NCBI RefSeq assembly: GCF_002150735.1
Contig: NZ_MUKA01000077.1
Span: 1-34,618 of the forward strand
Direction: 5' to 3'
DNA length: 34,618 nucleotides
Source: Streptomyces africanus
Lineage (GTDB): Bacteria > Actinomycetota > Actinomycetes > Streptomycetales > Streptomycetaceae
The position numbers and the translations under genes are program-made. Below the pieces are notes generated by a model. The model ran no database searches. It worked only from the letters and a program-made list of their open reading frames with translations, and was not told where the DNA came from. Positions 23,181 to 30,300 of the stretch are shown in pieces (positions within the stretch are counted from its first letter, which is position 1; every line of letters begins with the position of its first letter).

Positions 23181-24899
23181 TCACTTCACCGCGACCTGCG
23201 AGATGTCCAGCACCCCGGTCCAGTCGCTGATCACGATGTTCTTGACGTCCTCGCCGTACAGGCGCTTGTAGACGGGGTGGAACAGCGGGACGGTCAGGGC
23301 CTTCTCGCCGATCTTCTTGTCCAGTGCCCCCCACCTCTTGGCGGCCTGGTCAAGATCCGTCAACTTGTTGATCGCGTCAATCTCGGCATTGACCGACTTG
23401 TCGTTCAGCAGACCCGTGTTGAAGTTCGCACCGTCCTTGACGATCTGGCGGCCGTCGAAGATCGGGGCGAGGAACGGACCGCCGGAGGGCCAGTCGGCGC
23501 CCCAGTGGGCGAGGAAGAAGCCCGGCTCGGTCTTCACGTCGTGGATCTTGTCGGAGTAGTCGTTCTCCTCCAGGCCCTGGAGCTTGACCGTGATGCCGGC
23601 CTTCTTCAGCGCGTCCTGGACGGCGGTCGCGATCTCCGGGCTGGTCTCGAAGTCCTTGGCGTTGGAGTGCGTCAGCGTGACGGTGAGCCCGTTCGGGTGG
23701 CCGGCCTCCTTCAGCAGCTGCCTGGCCTTGGCCGGGTCGCCGCTCTTGCCCGCCGGGAAGAGGTCGTACGGCGTGTACCCGAAGGACTTCTGGTCCGGCA
23801 GGAAGGTGGTGGCGGGCTCGGCCAGCGCGGACCCGCCCGCGGCGTTGACCACGGACGACCGGTCGATGGCGTACGAGATCGCCTGCCGCACCTTGACGTC
23901 GTTGAACGGCTTGATGTCCGGGTTGAACGCGAGGTAGTTCGTGTAGCCGAAGTGTCCGGTGCCGACGCGGGAGGCGAGGTCCTTGTCGCCGCTGACCTTC
24001 GCCAGCTCGGCAGGGCCCAGGTTGGTGTCCGTGGTGACGGCGGCGGCGTCCGCTCCCTGGGACGCGGACAGCCGCTGGTTGATCACGGACGAGTCGAGCC
24101 CGGACCGTACGTCGATCTTGTCCGGGTAGGCCTTGCGTTCGGCGTCGGTCGAGGCGGACCAGTGGGTGTTGCGCTCCAGGATCAGCCGCTCACCGTCGTT
24201 CTCGTTCCGCACCACCCGGTAGGGCCCGGACGAGACCGGGTGCTCCTCGTACTTCGTGCCCGTGTCCTTGCTCTTCGGGACGGGCGTGAACTGCGTCTGC
24301 GTGGCGAGGTACGGGAACTCGCCCTCGGGCTTGTTCAGGTGGAAGACGATGGTCCGCTCGTCCGGCGTCTCGATCGCGTCGAGGCCCTTCTTGTCCTTGT
24401 ACGGGCCCTGGTAGCCGGCGGCCCCGACCAGCCAGTCCCGCAGGTAGGGGGCGCCGCCGGAGAGCTCGGGGGCGAACGAGCGCTCGATGCCGTACTTGAT
24501 GTCGGCCGAGGTGATCGGCGTGCCGTCCTCGTACGTGAGCCCCTTCTTCAGGGTGTACGTCCACACCGTCGCGCCCTTGCTGGGGCGCCCGGTGTCGGTG
24601 GCGAGGTCGGGGACGACCTCGGTGCCGGCGGCGCCGTTCTCGCGGTTGCGGGTGGTGAGCGTACGGAACACCAGGGACGGGACGTTGCCGCCGCCGGAGG
24701 TGTACAGGCGCGCCGGGTCGAAGTCCTGCTGGGGACCGGCGTTCAGGACGGTGAGGGTGCCGCCCTTGTGGGGCGTGGAGTCGCCGCCGGCGCCCTTGGC
24801 ATCGTTGTCCTCCGGGCCGCAGGCGACGGCACCCGCGGCCAGGACCAGGCTGACGGATGCCGCGGCCACGCGGCGCGCTGTGACGGACGGTTGGCGCAT
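23181..24899 (-). CDS. Extracellular peptide-binding lipoprotein (SBP family 5)
   Basis: 572 aa. Lipobox AVAC puts the lipidated cysteine at residue 27, so it is a surface lipoprotein. It is a typical family-5 binding protein: KGGTLTVLN start, FDPARLYTS, WTYTLKKGLTYEDGTPITSADIKYGIERSF, VSSGPYRV, FNDVKVRQAISYAIDR and LAHWGADWPSGGPFL. Ligand class is dipeptide/oligopeptide; the exact ligand is not readable. ATG 24899 starts the signal peptide; the nearest ribosome site is GAGAGG (24911-24916), 11 nt upstream and possibly masked in the leader RNA. First structural gene of the importer operon; a 30-residue Cys-rich leader peptide lies 179 nt upstream. Confidence 0.95.
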   Translation of the reverse strand: MRQPSVTARRVAAASVSLVLAAGAVACGPEDNDAKGAGGDSTPHKGGTLTVLNAGPQQDFDPARLYTSGGGNVPSLVFRTLTTRNRENGAAGTEVVPDLATDTGRPSKGATVWTYTLKKGLTYEDGTPITSADIKYGIERSFAPELSGGAPYLRDWLVGAAGYQGPYKDKKGLDAIETPDERTIVFHLNKPEGEFPYLATQTQFTPVPKSKDTGTKYEEHPVSSGPYRVVRNENDGERLILERNTHWSASTDAERKAYPDKIDVRSGLDSSVINQRLSASQGADAAAVTTDTNLGPAELAKVSGDKDLASRVGTGHFGYTNYLAFNPDIKPFNDVKVRQAISYAIDRSSVVNAAGGSALAEPATTFLPDQKSFGYTPYDLFPAGKSGDPAKARQLLKEAGHPNGLTVTLTHSNAKDFETSPEIATAVQDALKKAGITVKLQGLEENDYSDKIHDVKTEPGFFLAHWGADWPSGGPFLAPIFDGRQIVKDGANFNTGLLNDKSVNAEIDAINKLTDLDQAAKRWGALDKKIGEKALTVPLFHPVYKRLYGEDVKNIVISDWTGVLDISQVAVK

Positions 24900-24923
24900 C
24901 GGAATGACGACCTCTCGGATGAC

Positions 24924-24940
24924 GTCTCGGATCGCGAGAC
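24924..24940 (-). promoter_or_regulatory. Leader-RNA hairpin near the ribosome site of the binding-protein gene
   Basis: GTCTCG / CGAGAC, 6-bp stem and 5-nt loop, 24 nt upstream of the start codon. The 5' arm (TCTCG) can also pair with CGAGA of the ribosome site CCGAGAGG at 24911-24918, so it could expose or mask that site. RNA structure is inferred by eye. Confidence 0.45.
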
Positions 24941-25005
24941 GAAGTGACGAAGGGTGAGACGAAGCTGGACACACGTCTGCCCGGCGCCGGGTCGTCGAAG
25001 AAACC

Positions 25006-25045
25006 GTGACAGTGTCACTGAGAACGTGACGTTGTCAGGGAGAAG
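25006..25045 (-). promoter_or_regulatory. Tandem GTGAC-N3-GTCA repeats in the leader region of the importer operon
   Basis: Two adjacent 20-bp units, GTGACAGTGTCACTGAGAAC and GTGACGTTGTCAGGGAGAAG. In the minus-strand RNA the order is TGAC, GTCAC, GTGAC, GTCAC, so the central GTGAC can pair with either neighbour (5-bp stems, 7- or 3-nt loops) but not both. This is attenuator-like. As DNA it could instead be a pair of operators. Confidence 0.6.
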
Positions 25046-25078
25046 GGGAGAATTCGCGACGCGCGCCTGGGGCGGGCG

Positions 25079-25171
25079 TCAGCAACAGTGGATGTCGGCC
25101 ACGCAGAGCGGGGTCACACCGATGAGCGCCAGCTCGATGGCGGCGCGAACGGAGGCCTGGCGGGACGACAT
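25079..25171 (-). CDS. Putative leader peptide ending in Cys-Cys, upstream of the peptide importer
   Basis: 30 residues, MSSRQASVRAAIELALIGV then TPLCVADIHCC, with cysteines at 23, 29 and 30 just before TGA. Its ATG is 7 nt after a -10-like box, so the message probably starts at the ATG itself (leaderless). Short Cys-rich ORFs of this kind in actinobacteria act as sensors: ribosomes stall at the terminal Cys codons when cysteine is scarce and so change expression downstream. Here the downstream genes form a peptide importer with 179 nt of structured leader between. The regulatory role is inferred from position, Cys clustering and promoter spacing. It lies just after the DUF3152 gene, same strand, but under its own promoter. 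Confidence 0.72.
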   Translation of the reverse strand: MSSRQASVRAAIELALIGVTPLCVADIHCC

Positions 25172-25178
25172 GCCCAGA

Positions 25179-25207
25179 AATATGAACGAACTTTCCGAGC
25201 ATGTCAA
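25179..25207 (-). promoter_or_regulatory. Near-consensus housekeeping promoter of the leader peptide and importer operon
   Basis: On the minus strand TTGACA (25207-25202), 17-nt spacer, CATATT (25184-25179). The -35 is perfect and the spacing ideal. Seven nucleotides separate the -10 from the leader ATG. A second TTGACA overlaps the DUF3152 stop at 25243-25238 with no matching -10. Confidence 0.8.
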
Positions 25208-25239
25208 CGCGAGCCGCGCCACATCGCCTGGGGTGCCTG

Positions 25240-26958
25240 TCAACTCCCGGGGTACGGCCACGGGTTGGCGCGGCAGTGGATGCCGTCGTGGTCGAGGAAC
25301 TTGGTCTGCTGCTGCATGACCGGGGCGAGACCGCCGTCCTTGTCGCAGGTGACGTGGCCGTAGCCGAGGCGGTGGCCGACCTCGTGGTTGATCAGCATCT
25401 GCCGGTAGGCGTGGATCTTGTCGCCGTACGTCTCCGAGCCCTGCGCCCACCGATAGGCGTTGATCATCACGCGCTCGGTGGCGGCCGAGTCGCAGGAGAC
25501 GTTGTCCACGGTGGTGTCCAGACCGGACCTGGCGCACCAGTCGGCGGTCGTGCCGGGGCTGGCGAGCGTGATCACGAAGTCGGGCTTGCCGGAATAGATC
25601 CGCTCGAAGGTACGCGCGCCGTTGTGGGCCCAGCTGCGCGGGTCGTTGAGCGTCTTCTGCACGGCCTCGGCGAACAGTGCGCCGTCGAGCCCGAGCCCCT
25701 GCTCCACGTCCACGCGATAGGTGAACTTCTGCCCCGTACCCGGTGCCCCGGCGATGCCGGGCACGGCGTCGAACTTCCCCGAGCCCTTGAGCTTGGCGCC
25801 GAGCGGGTACGTCCTGCCCATCTTCTCGTCGTACGTCAGCGACTTCGCGCCGGGGGCCGGTACGGCCGCCCGCCCGTCAGCGCGCGACGGGGAGTCCCGG
25901 AGGTCGCGGGCCTGGTCGGTGGCGGACTGCGACTGCCCGCCGGAGCCGCCGGGCTCGTCGGTGACCTGACCGGCGACGATCACGGCCAGCACGGTGGTGA
26001 CGGCGGCGGCCGCGATGCCGGTGAAGGTACGGCCCTTGGCGCCCTTGACCGGGGCGGGCGTGCCGGTGGGCGTCATGTCGTCGTCATCGTCGTCGTCGGA
26101 GCGGATGCCGGCCGGGGCGCCGGCCTTCCAGTCCGAGCCGGAGGCGTAGGCGTCCGCCGCGTGTGCGGAGGCGGGCGTACGGGGTGCGAAGACGTCGTCC
26201 TCCTCGTCGAAGGCGTTGAGATACTCCTGCCGCGGCCCGGGCCCGGGGGCCCGTCGCTGCCGCGGTATGGGAGTACCACCACTGCCCCTCAACTCACCCC
26301 AGCCACCCCCGGCTTCCCGCTGCTCGGGATGCCCTCCCCGGGCTTGGGGGAAGCCGTCCGCGGGAGTGCCGTCGGGAACCCGGGGCACTCCGCGTGCCGG
26401 CGTCCCGTCGGGAAGCCTCGGCATGCCGTGCGACGGCGTCCCGTGCCGAGGGCGCGGGACGCCATGCGCCCGCGTGCCGTCGGGAAGCCGTGGGCCGCCG
26501 CCCTGCGCCGGTGCCCCCTCGGGCAGCCTCGGAACGCCCCGCGCCGGCGTGCCGTCAGGAAACCGGGGCAGCCCGCGCGCGGGCGTGCCGTCGGGCAGGC
26601 GCGGAGCGCCGTGCACGGGCGTGCCGTCCGGCAGCCAGCCGTCCGGAAGCCGCGGCATCCCGGGCGCAGGCGCCCCTTGCGCAGACGTTCCTTGAGAAAG
26701 GGTTCCCTGCGAAAGCGTCCCGTGCGCGGACACCTCGTCCACCGTCGCGGGCCGAGGCCCCGGTGTCCGGCGCGGTGCCGCACCCGGCGGCGGCCAGCCG
26801 CCCTGCGACGCGGCCCGGGGCGGAGCCGTCCGGCCTCCCCGGTTCGTGTCCGCCGCCTGGCCCGGCCCCTGTCCCGACCCGGCCCGGCCGTCCTGTACTT
26901 CGGTTGTATCCGCGGTGTCGCCCTTGGCGACCGGCCCACGGCGGCTGTGGCGTCCCAC
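25240..26958 (-). CDS. DUF3152 membrane-anchored protein with metzincin-type zinc protease motif
   Basis: 572 aa. The N-terminal 300 residues are low-complexity, with about eight imperfect 12-residue repeats (consensus GxPRLPDGTPAR, about residues 99-205) and a poly-Asp run before one TM helix (about 309-330). The extracellular C-terminal DUF3152 domain (about 375-572) contains HEVGHRLGYGH: His525, Glu526, His529, His535, the HExxHxxGxxH zinc site, with a downstream Met-turn candidate Met548 in PVMQQQT. Four cysteines may form disulfides. These residues predict a zinc metalloprotease with a cytoplasmic Pro-rich stalk; substrates are unknown. GTG 26958 has GAGG 7 nt upstream and begins 8 bp after the alpha/beta-hydrolase stop, so the two form an operon. 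Confidence 0.88.
   Translation of the reverse strand: MGRHSRRGPVAKGDTADTTEVQDGRAGSGQGPGQAADTNRGGRTAPPRAASQGGWPPPGAAPRRTPGPRPATVDEVSAHGTLSQGTLSQGTSAQGAPAPGMPRLPDGWLPDGTPVHGAPRLPDGTPARGLPRFPDGTPARGVPRLPEGAPAQGGGPRLPDGTRAHGVPRPRHGTPSHGMPRLPDGTPARGVPRVPDGTPADGFPQARGGHPEQREAGGGWGELRGSGGTPIPRQRRAPGPGPRQEYLNAFDEEDDVFAPRTPASAHAADAYASGSDWKAGAPAGIRSDDDDDDDMTPTGTPAPVKGAKGRTFTGIAAAAVTTVLAVIVAGQVTDEPGGSGGQSQSATDQARDLRDSPSRADGRAAVPAPGAKSLTYDEKMGRTYPLGAKLKGSGKFDAVPGIAGAPGTGQKFTYRVDVEQGLGLDGALFAEAVQKTLNDPRSWAHNGARTFERIYSGKPDFVITLASPGTTADWCARSGLDTTVDNVSCDSAATERVMINAYRWAQGSETYGDKIHAYRQMLINHEVGHRLGYGHVTCDKDGGLAPVMQQQTKFLDHDGIHCRANPWPYPGS
26345..26660 (-). repeat. Imperfect 36-bp repeats encoding GxPRLPDGTPAR units
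   Basis: About eight degenerate copies of a 12-residue unit in the DUF3152 protein's cytoplasmic part, with near-identical neighbours (GAPRLPDGTPAR, GLPRFPDGTPAR, GVPRVPDGTPAD). In-frame length variation between strains is likely. Confidence 0.75.
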
Positions 26959-26966
26959 GTCGCGCC

Positions 26967-28001
26967 TCAGCCCCCCATGCTCTCGTCGGTGCCCGTTTCG
27001 TCGACGGCCTGGTCCTCGCGAGCCCGCTTCGCTCGCCGTTCACCCGACTCCCCGGCGTCTTCGAGGAGTTCACGAAACGCCATGGCCACCGTCTCCGGGT
27101 ACTCCATCATGGCCACGTGCCCCGCGTCCGGCAACGTCACCAGCCGCGAGTCGCGATACGCCCGGGCGGCCTTCTGCGCCATCCGGAAGCCCACGAGTTG
27201 GTCACGGCCACCGTAGACGAGGAGGGTCGGCGCGAGAACGCGTTCGGCCTGGCGCCACAGTCCCTGCTGGCCGCCCAGCGTGTACGCGTTGACGATCCCG
27301 CGCGCGGAACGCGTCATGGCGTCCCAGAAGTATGGCAGCCGCAGCCGCCGCTCCATCTCGTGCACCGCGTTGCTGAATCCTTCCGGCGTCACCCGTCCCG
27401 GATCCCCGTAACACAGCGCCAGCACGCCGCGGACGCGCTGCTCCACCGTCCACTCCCGGGTCAGCCGGGTGAAGAGCGGGGCGACACCGGGCACCGCCAG
27501 CAGCGCCGTGGGCACGGCGGTGCGCTGTACTCGGATTTCGGGCAGAGCGGGCGACACGAGCGTGAGCGTACGGACCAGATCGGGCCGTACCGCGGCGACA
27601 CGGGTGGTGATGGCGCCACCGAGCGAGTTCCCGAACAGGTGCACGGGACCGCGCCCCGTGGCGTCGAGGTAGCGGATGACCGCGCGCGCGTGCCCCATGA
27701 CCGAGTAGTCGCCGTCGTCCGGCGGCGGGGAGTCGCCGAAGCCCGGCAGGTCGAGGGCCTCGCTGTCGACGACGTCGTCCAGCAGCGGCATCAGCGCCGA
27801 CCAGTTCTGCGAGGAACCCCCGAGTCCGTGCACGTACAGCGCGGGAGCCAGCCCCTGGCGCGCGGGGCGCCTCGACCGCACCGACAGCGTGATCCCGGGC
27901 AATTCGACCGAGCTGAGCCGCTCGCCCTCGGCGACCCTGACGGCCGCCACTTTCGGCAGCACATTGGCGGGCGGCACGAACGGCAGCTCGGTCGAAGACA
28001 T
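26967..28001 (-). CDS. Alpha/beta-hydrolase
   Basis: 344 aa cytosolic hydrolase. Oxyanion motif HGLGGSSQNW, nucleophile elbow GNSLGG with Ser126, acid Asp267 in YGGRDQLV and His295 in DAGHVAMMEYP: a complete triad. The pattern is that of esterase/lipase or C-C hydrolase type enzymes; the substrate cannot be assigned. A charged tail (about 320-344) follows the fold. ATG 28001 lacks a clear ribosome site. A TAACAT lies 6 nt upstream, so the message may be leaderless. Its TGA and the GAGG of the following DUF3152 gene overlap, giving a tight two-gene operon. Confidence 0.9.
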   Translation of the reverse strand: MSSTELPFVPPANVLPKVAAVRVAEGERLSSVELPGITLSVRSRRPARQGLAPALYVHGLGGSSQNWSALMPLLDDVVDSEALDLPGFGDSPPPDDGDYSVMGHARAVIRYLDATGRGPVHLFGNSLGGAITTRVAAVRPDLVRTLTLVSPALPEIRVQRTAVPTALLAVPGVAPLFTRLTREWTVEQRVRGVLALCYGDPGRVTPEGFSNAVHEMERRLRLPYFWDAMTRSARGIVNAYTLGGQQGLWRQAERVLAPTLLVYGGRDQLVGFRMAQKAARAYRDSRLVTLPDAGHVAMMEYPETVAMAFRELLEDAGESGERRAKRAREDQAVDETGTDESMGG

Positions 28002-28301
28002 GCGGCAATGTTACGAGACGATCACGTAGTGGCTCATGTGTTCGGCGTCACAAGAATCGGCCATGTGAGACGGGCACATGAGGCGGTCGCGGGGAAGGCG
28101 CGGGGAAGGAAAGACGCCCGGGAACGGGGAGGCGCCTGGGAAAGAAAGGGCAGGGCAGAAGCAGTCAACGGGATGCGCACTGCGTCACGTCCCGGACGCG
28201 GATCGCATAGCGTCCGGATCGGGTGTCTCCTAGGCTCGTAGGAAGGGCACCCGCGTGTGGCCCCTGCATTCCCAGGGACGTTCGTAGGAAGGGAGCCCAG
28301 C
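28002..28301. promoter_or_regulatory. 300-bp divergent intergenic region with purine tract and small repeats
   Basis: Promoters for the alpha/beta-hydrolase (minus) and acidic protein (plus) should lie here. It contains a purine-rich stretch (about 28089-28160), an inverted repeat CGGACGC/GCGTCCG (28193-28199, 28210-28216), a TAGGCT -10 candidate (28231-28236) and a 12-bp direct repeat TCGTAGGAAGGG (28236-28247, 28282-28293). The second copy holds the ribosome site of the acidic protein. No gene is seen. Confidence 0.5.
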
Positions 28302-28526
28302 ATGGCCGTAGACCCCACCGACCCGGAGACGTTCGAGGCCGAGGAGGTGCCGGAGACGCCGGAGTACGACGTCGAGGCCCCCGAGGTCGACGCGGCCGAG
28401 CAGCACACGGACGTCGCGCCGAACCGCGACGACCCGCTGACCGGTGTCGACCCGGACCGTGCCAATGAGGCCGACCTGGTGGAGCAGGCCCGGATCGTCT
28501 CTCTCGACGAGGACGACTACCGGTGA
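28302..28526 (+). CDS. Small acidic protein of unknown function
   Basis: 74 aa, very acidic (many Asp and Glu, few basic residues), with no predicted TM or signal. The C-terminal part DPLTGVDPDRANEADLVEQARIVSLDEDDYR looks more ordered. ATG 28302 follows GGAAGGGAG (28287-28295) with good spacing. Codon use is Streptomyces-like, supporting a real gene. I do not recognise the family. It precedes a TetR regulator by about 200 bp and is divergent from the alpha/beta-hydrolase. Confidence 0.8.
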   Translation: MAVDPTDPETFEAEEVPETPEYDVEAPEVDAAEQHTDVAPNRDDPLTGVDPDRANEADLVEQARIVSLDEDDYR

Positions 28527-28581
28527 CGCATGCCGCCGGGTGGCGACGAGGAACAGCACCGAGCAGGAAAGGAGCCGCATT

Positions 28582-28737
28582 TTGCCCGCTCTGCCCCTGT
28601 TTGAAACGTACTCAACCGCTTTCATAACCGTCCGGTCCGTGAAATTCTGCGCTCTCACCGCGCACACCACGGTTACTGAAAAGTACGATGGCGACGCGGC
28701 CAGATCCGCACATGGACGACTTTGGGAGGCGGCGTGA
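28582..28737 (+). CDS. Possible TTG-initiated 51-aa small ORF coupled to the TetR gene
   Basis: TTG 28582 has a perfect AAAGGAG (28568-28574) 7 nt upstream. The frame runs 51 residues (MPALPLFETYSTAFITVR...) and its TGA overlaps the TetR GTG as GTGA. Against it, third-position GC is clearly lower than in neighbouring genes, and the same stretch contains a promoter-like sequence. It may be a translated leader for the regulator or a chance frame. Confidence 0.35.
   Translation: MPALPLFETYSTAFITVRSVKFCALTAHTTVTEKYDGDAARSAHGRLWEAA
28601..28628 (+). promoter_or_regulatory. Promoter-like sequence upstream of the TetR gene
   Basis: TTGAAA (28601-28606), 16-nt spacer, CATAAC (28623-28628) in the most AT-rich part of the gap. 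Plausible but weak. If used, it cuts into the small ORF at 28582, which would then not be expressed from it. Confidence 0.4.
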
Positions 28738-29381
28738 CAGCCATCGAGCAGACAGAGGCGGTACGCCCGCGGGGCACACGCCTGCCACGCCGTGCCCGAC
28801 GGAACCAGCTTCTGGGCGCCGCCCAGGAGGTCTTCGTGGCCCAGGGCTATCACGCGGCCGCGATGGACGACATCGCCGAGCGCGCCGGCGTCAGCAAGCC
28901 GGTGCTCTACCAGCACTTCCCGGGCAAGCTCGACCTGTATCTCGCGCTGCTGGACCAGCACTGCGAGTCGCTCATCCAGGCCGTGCGGAACGCGCTGGCG
29001 TCGACGACCGACAACAAGCAGCGCGTGCGGGCGACGATGGACGCCTACTTCGCGTACGTCGAGGACGACGGCGGCGCCTTCCGCCTGGTCTTCGAGTCGG
29101 ACCTGACGAACGAGCCGGCGGTGCGCGAGCGCGTCGACAAGGTCACCACCGAGTGCGCGGAGGCGATCCGCGACGTCATCGCCGAGGACACGGGCCTGTC
29201 GCGCGCGGAGTCGATGCTGCTCGCCTCGGGTCTGGGCGGCCTCGCCCAGGTGGTGGCCCGGTCCTGGCTGCACAGCGATCGCAGTGTGCCGCGCGACGAG
29301 GCCGTACAGCTGCTCGCCTCGCTGGCGTGGCGCGGCATCGCGGGCTTCCCGCTGCACGGAACGGACCAGCAGCACCACTGA
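28734..29381 (+). CDS. TetR-family transcriptional regulator
   Basis: 215 aa. The DNA-binding domain is textbook TetR: RRNQLLGAAQEVFVAQGYHAAAMDDIAERAGVSKPVLYQHFPGKLDLYLALL, with the helix-turn-helix at about 43-63. The C-terminal ligand domain (about 85-215) is all helical; the ligand is unknown. GTG 28734 has GGGAGG (28724-28729) 4 nt upstream. Neighbours give no clear target: a 74-aa acidic protein before and DUF3107 after. Some actinobacteria have this regulator next to DUF3107 as a conserved pair, from memory and not checked. Repression or activation of the adjacent genes is a guess. Confidence 0.93.
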   Translation: MTAIEQTEAVRPRGTRLPRRARRNQLLGAAQEVFVAQGYHAAAMDDIAERAGVSKPVLYQHFPGKLDLYLALLDQHCESLIQAVRNALASTTDNKQRVRATMDAYFAYVEDDGGAFRLVFESDLTNEPAVRERVDKVTTECAEAIRDVIAEDTGLSRAESMLLASGLGGLAQVVARSWLHSDRSVPRDEAVQLLASLAWRGIAGFPLHGTDQQHH

Positions 29382-29516
29382 CGGCGGCTTTGTTCCCGCC
29401 CGCTGTTCGCTCGTGGCGTTCTCGGGCGGAGCATGCCGGTCCCCTCACCGGGCTAATGTGTGCTGCGTACGGCGCGGAAGGTCGCGCACATCACTGACCG
29501 TCGGAGGGACATAGCC

Positions 29517-29744
29517 GTGGAGGTCAAGATCGGCGTGCAGCACGCGCCCCGCGAGATCGTTCTGGAGAGCGGTCAGAGTGCCGAGGAGGTCGAGCGGGCG
29601 GTGTCCGAGGCGCTGGCCGGGAAGTCGCCGCTGCTGACCCTCGTGGACGAGCACGGCCGCAAGGTCCTGGTCCCGGCCGACCGTCTCGCGTACATCGAGA
29701 TCGGCGAGCCGGCCCCGCGCAAGGTGGGCTTCGGCGCTCTGTAG
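29517..29744 (+). CDS. DUF3107 family small protein
   Basis: 75 aa. MEVKIGVQHAPREIVLES, then VERAVSEALAG, LLTLVDEHGRKVLVPADRLAYIEIG, GFGAL: the complete DUF3107 pattern, with a beta-alpha-beta look and an ATP-synthase-subunit-like name in some annotations. Cytosolic; function unknown. GTG 29517 follows GGAGGG (29503-29508). A TAATGT at 29454-29459 could be its -10, so it may have its own promoter. A strong terminator follows at 29755. Confidence 0.93.
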   Translation: MEVKIGVQHAPREIVLESGQSAEEVERAVSEALAGKSPLLTLVDEHGRKVLVPADRLAYIEIGEPAPRKVGFGAL

Positions 29745-29754
29745 GCGCATGTGT

Positions 29755-29795
29755 GGAACGGGGCGGGGCGGCTGTCGGCCGACCCGCCCCGTTCC
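29755..29795 (+). terminator. Rho-independent-type terminator after DUF3107
   Basis: Perfect 13-bp stem GGAACGGGGCGGG / CCCGCCCCGTTCC (29755-29767, 29783-29795), with a small inner CGGC/GCCG pairing in the loop, 10 bp past the stop. A pyrimidine-rich CGTTCCCTCTCCC follows. Confidence 0.88.
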
Positions 29796-29936
29796 CGTTC
29801 CCTCTCCCGTGCGGCACACGGGTTCCTCCACGGTTGGAGCACGGTTCACCCACAGAAGTGGGTTGGATTCCGCAGGTCAGGGGTAAGACGGGCTACGACC
29901 GATTTGGGCAGCCGGCCATGTGGGAGGGACCTCGAC

Positions 29937-30206
29937 ATGCTCCTGGAAGCGCTGAGTTCCGCGATTCTCGGCCTGGCTCTGTCATGGGCGGCCACGCATC
30001 GCCTGGCGCACCGGCTCCCGGCTCGCCCCCTGGTCCTGTCAACCGGCGTCGCGGGCGCCCTCTTCGGGGCCTTCGTCATGCACAGCGCGCTGGACACCGG
30101 GCACATGCTGGTGGTGCTGCTCGGCGCGGTGATCGTCTCAGTGGCCTCACTGTCGCTGCTGCTGCGCCCGGCGGGCCGCCTACGCCGACGATCGGCGACG
30201 GCGTAA
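29937..30206 (+). CDS. Small three-helix membrane protein, unknown
   Basis: 89 aa with three likely TM helices: EALSSAILGLALSWAATH, LVLSTGVAGALFGAFVMH and MLVVLLGAVIVSVASLSLLL, then a short Arg-rich C-terminal tail (positive inside). ATG 29937 has GGGAGGGAC (29922-29930) 6 nt upstream. It ends in TAA, uncommon in this DNA. It stands alone after a terminator; a small stem ACCCAC-AGAA-GTGGGT lies at 29848-29863 upstream. The family is not recognised. Confidence 0.8.
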   Translation: MLLEALSSAILGLALSWAATHRLAHRLPARPLVLSTGVAGALFGAFVMHSALDTGHMLVVLLGAVIVSVASLSLLLRPAGRLRRRSATA

Positions 30207-30300
30207 CCGAAGCGGTCGGAGGCGCGGGACTCGCGCCCGGCCGCCCCCCGGCCCGCAGCCGCAACCACGCTGTCACGGAGCACTCCACGGCCGGCACGCC

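Noticed and set aside
19537..24899. Nickel-specific import
   Set aside because: Family-5 binding proteins include nickel types, but nothing visible supports nickel; a Cys-rich leader points to peptides or sulfur.
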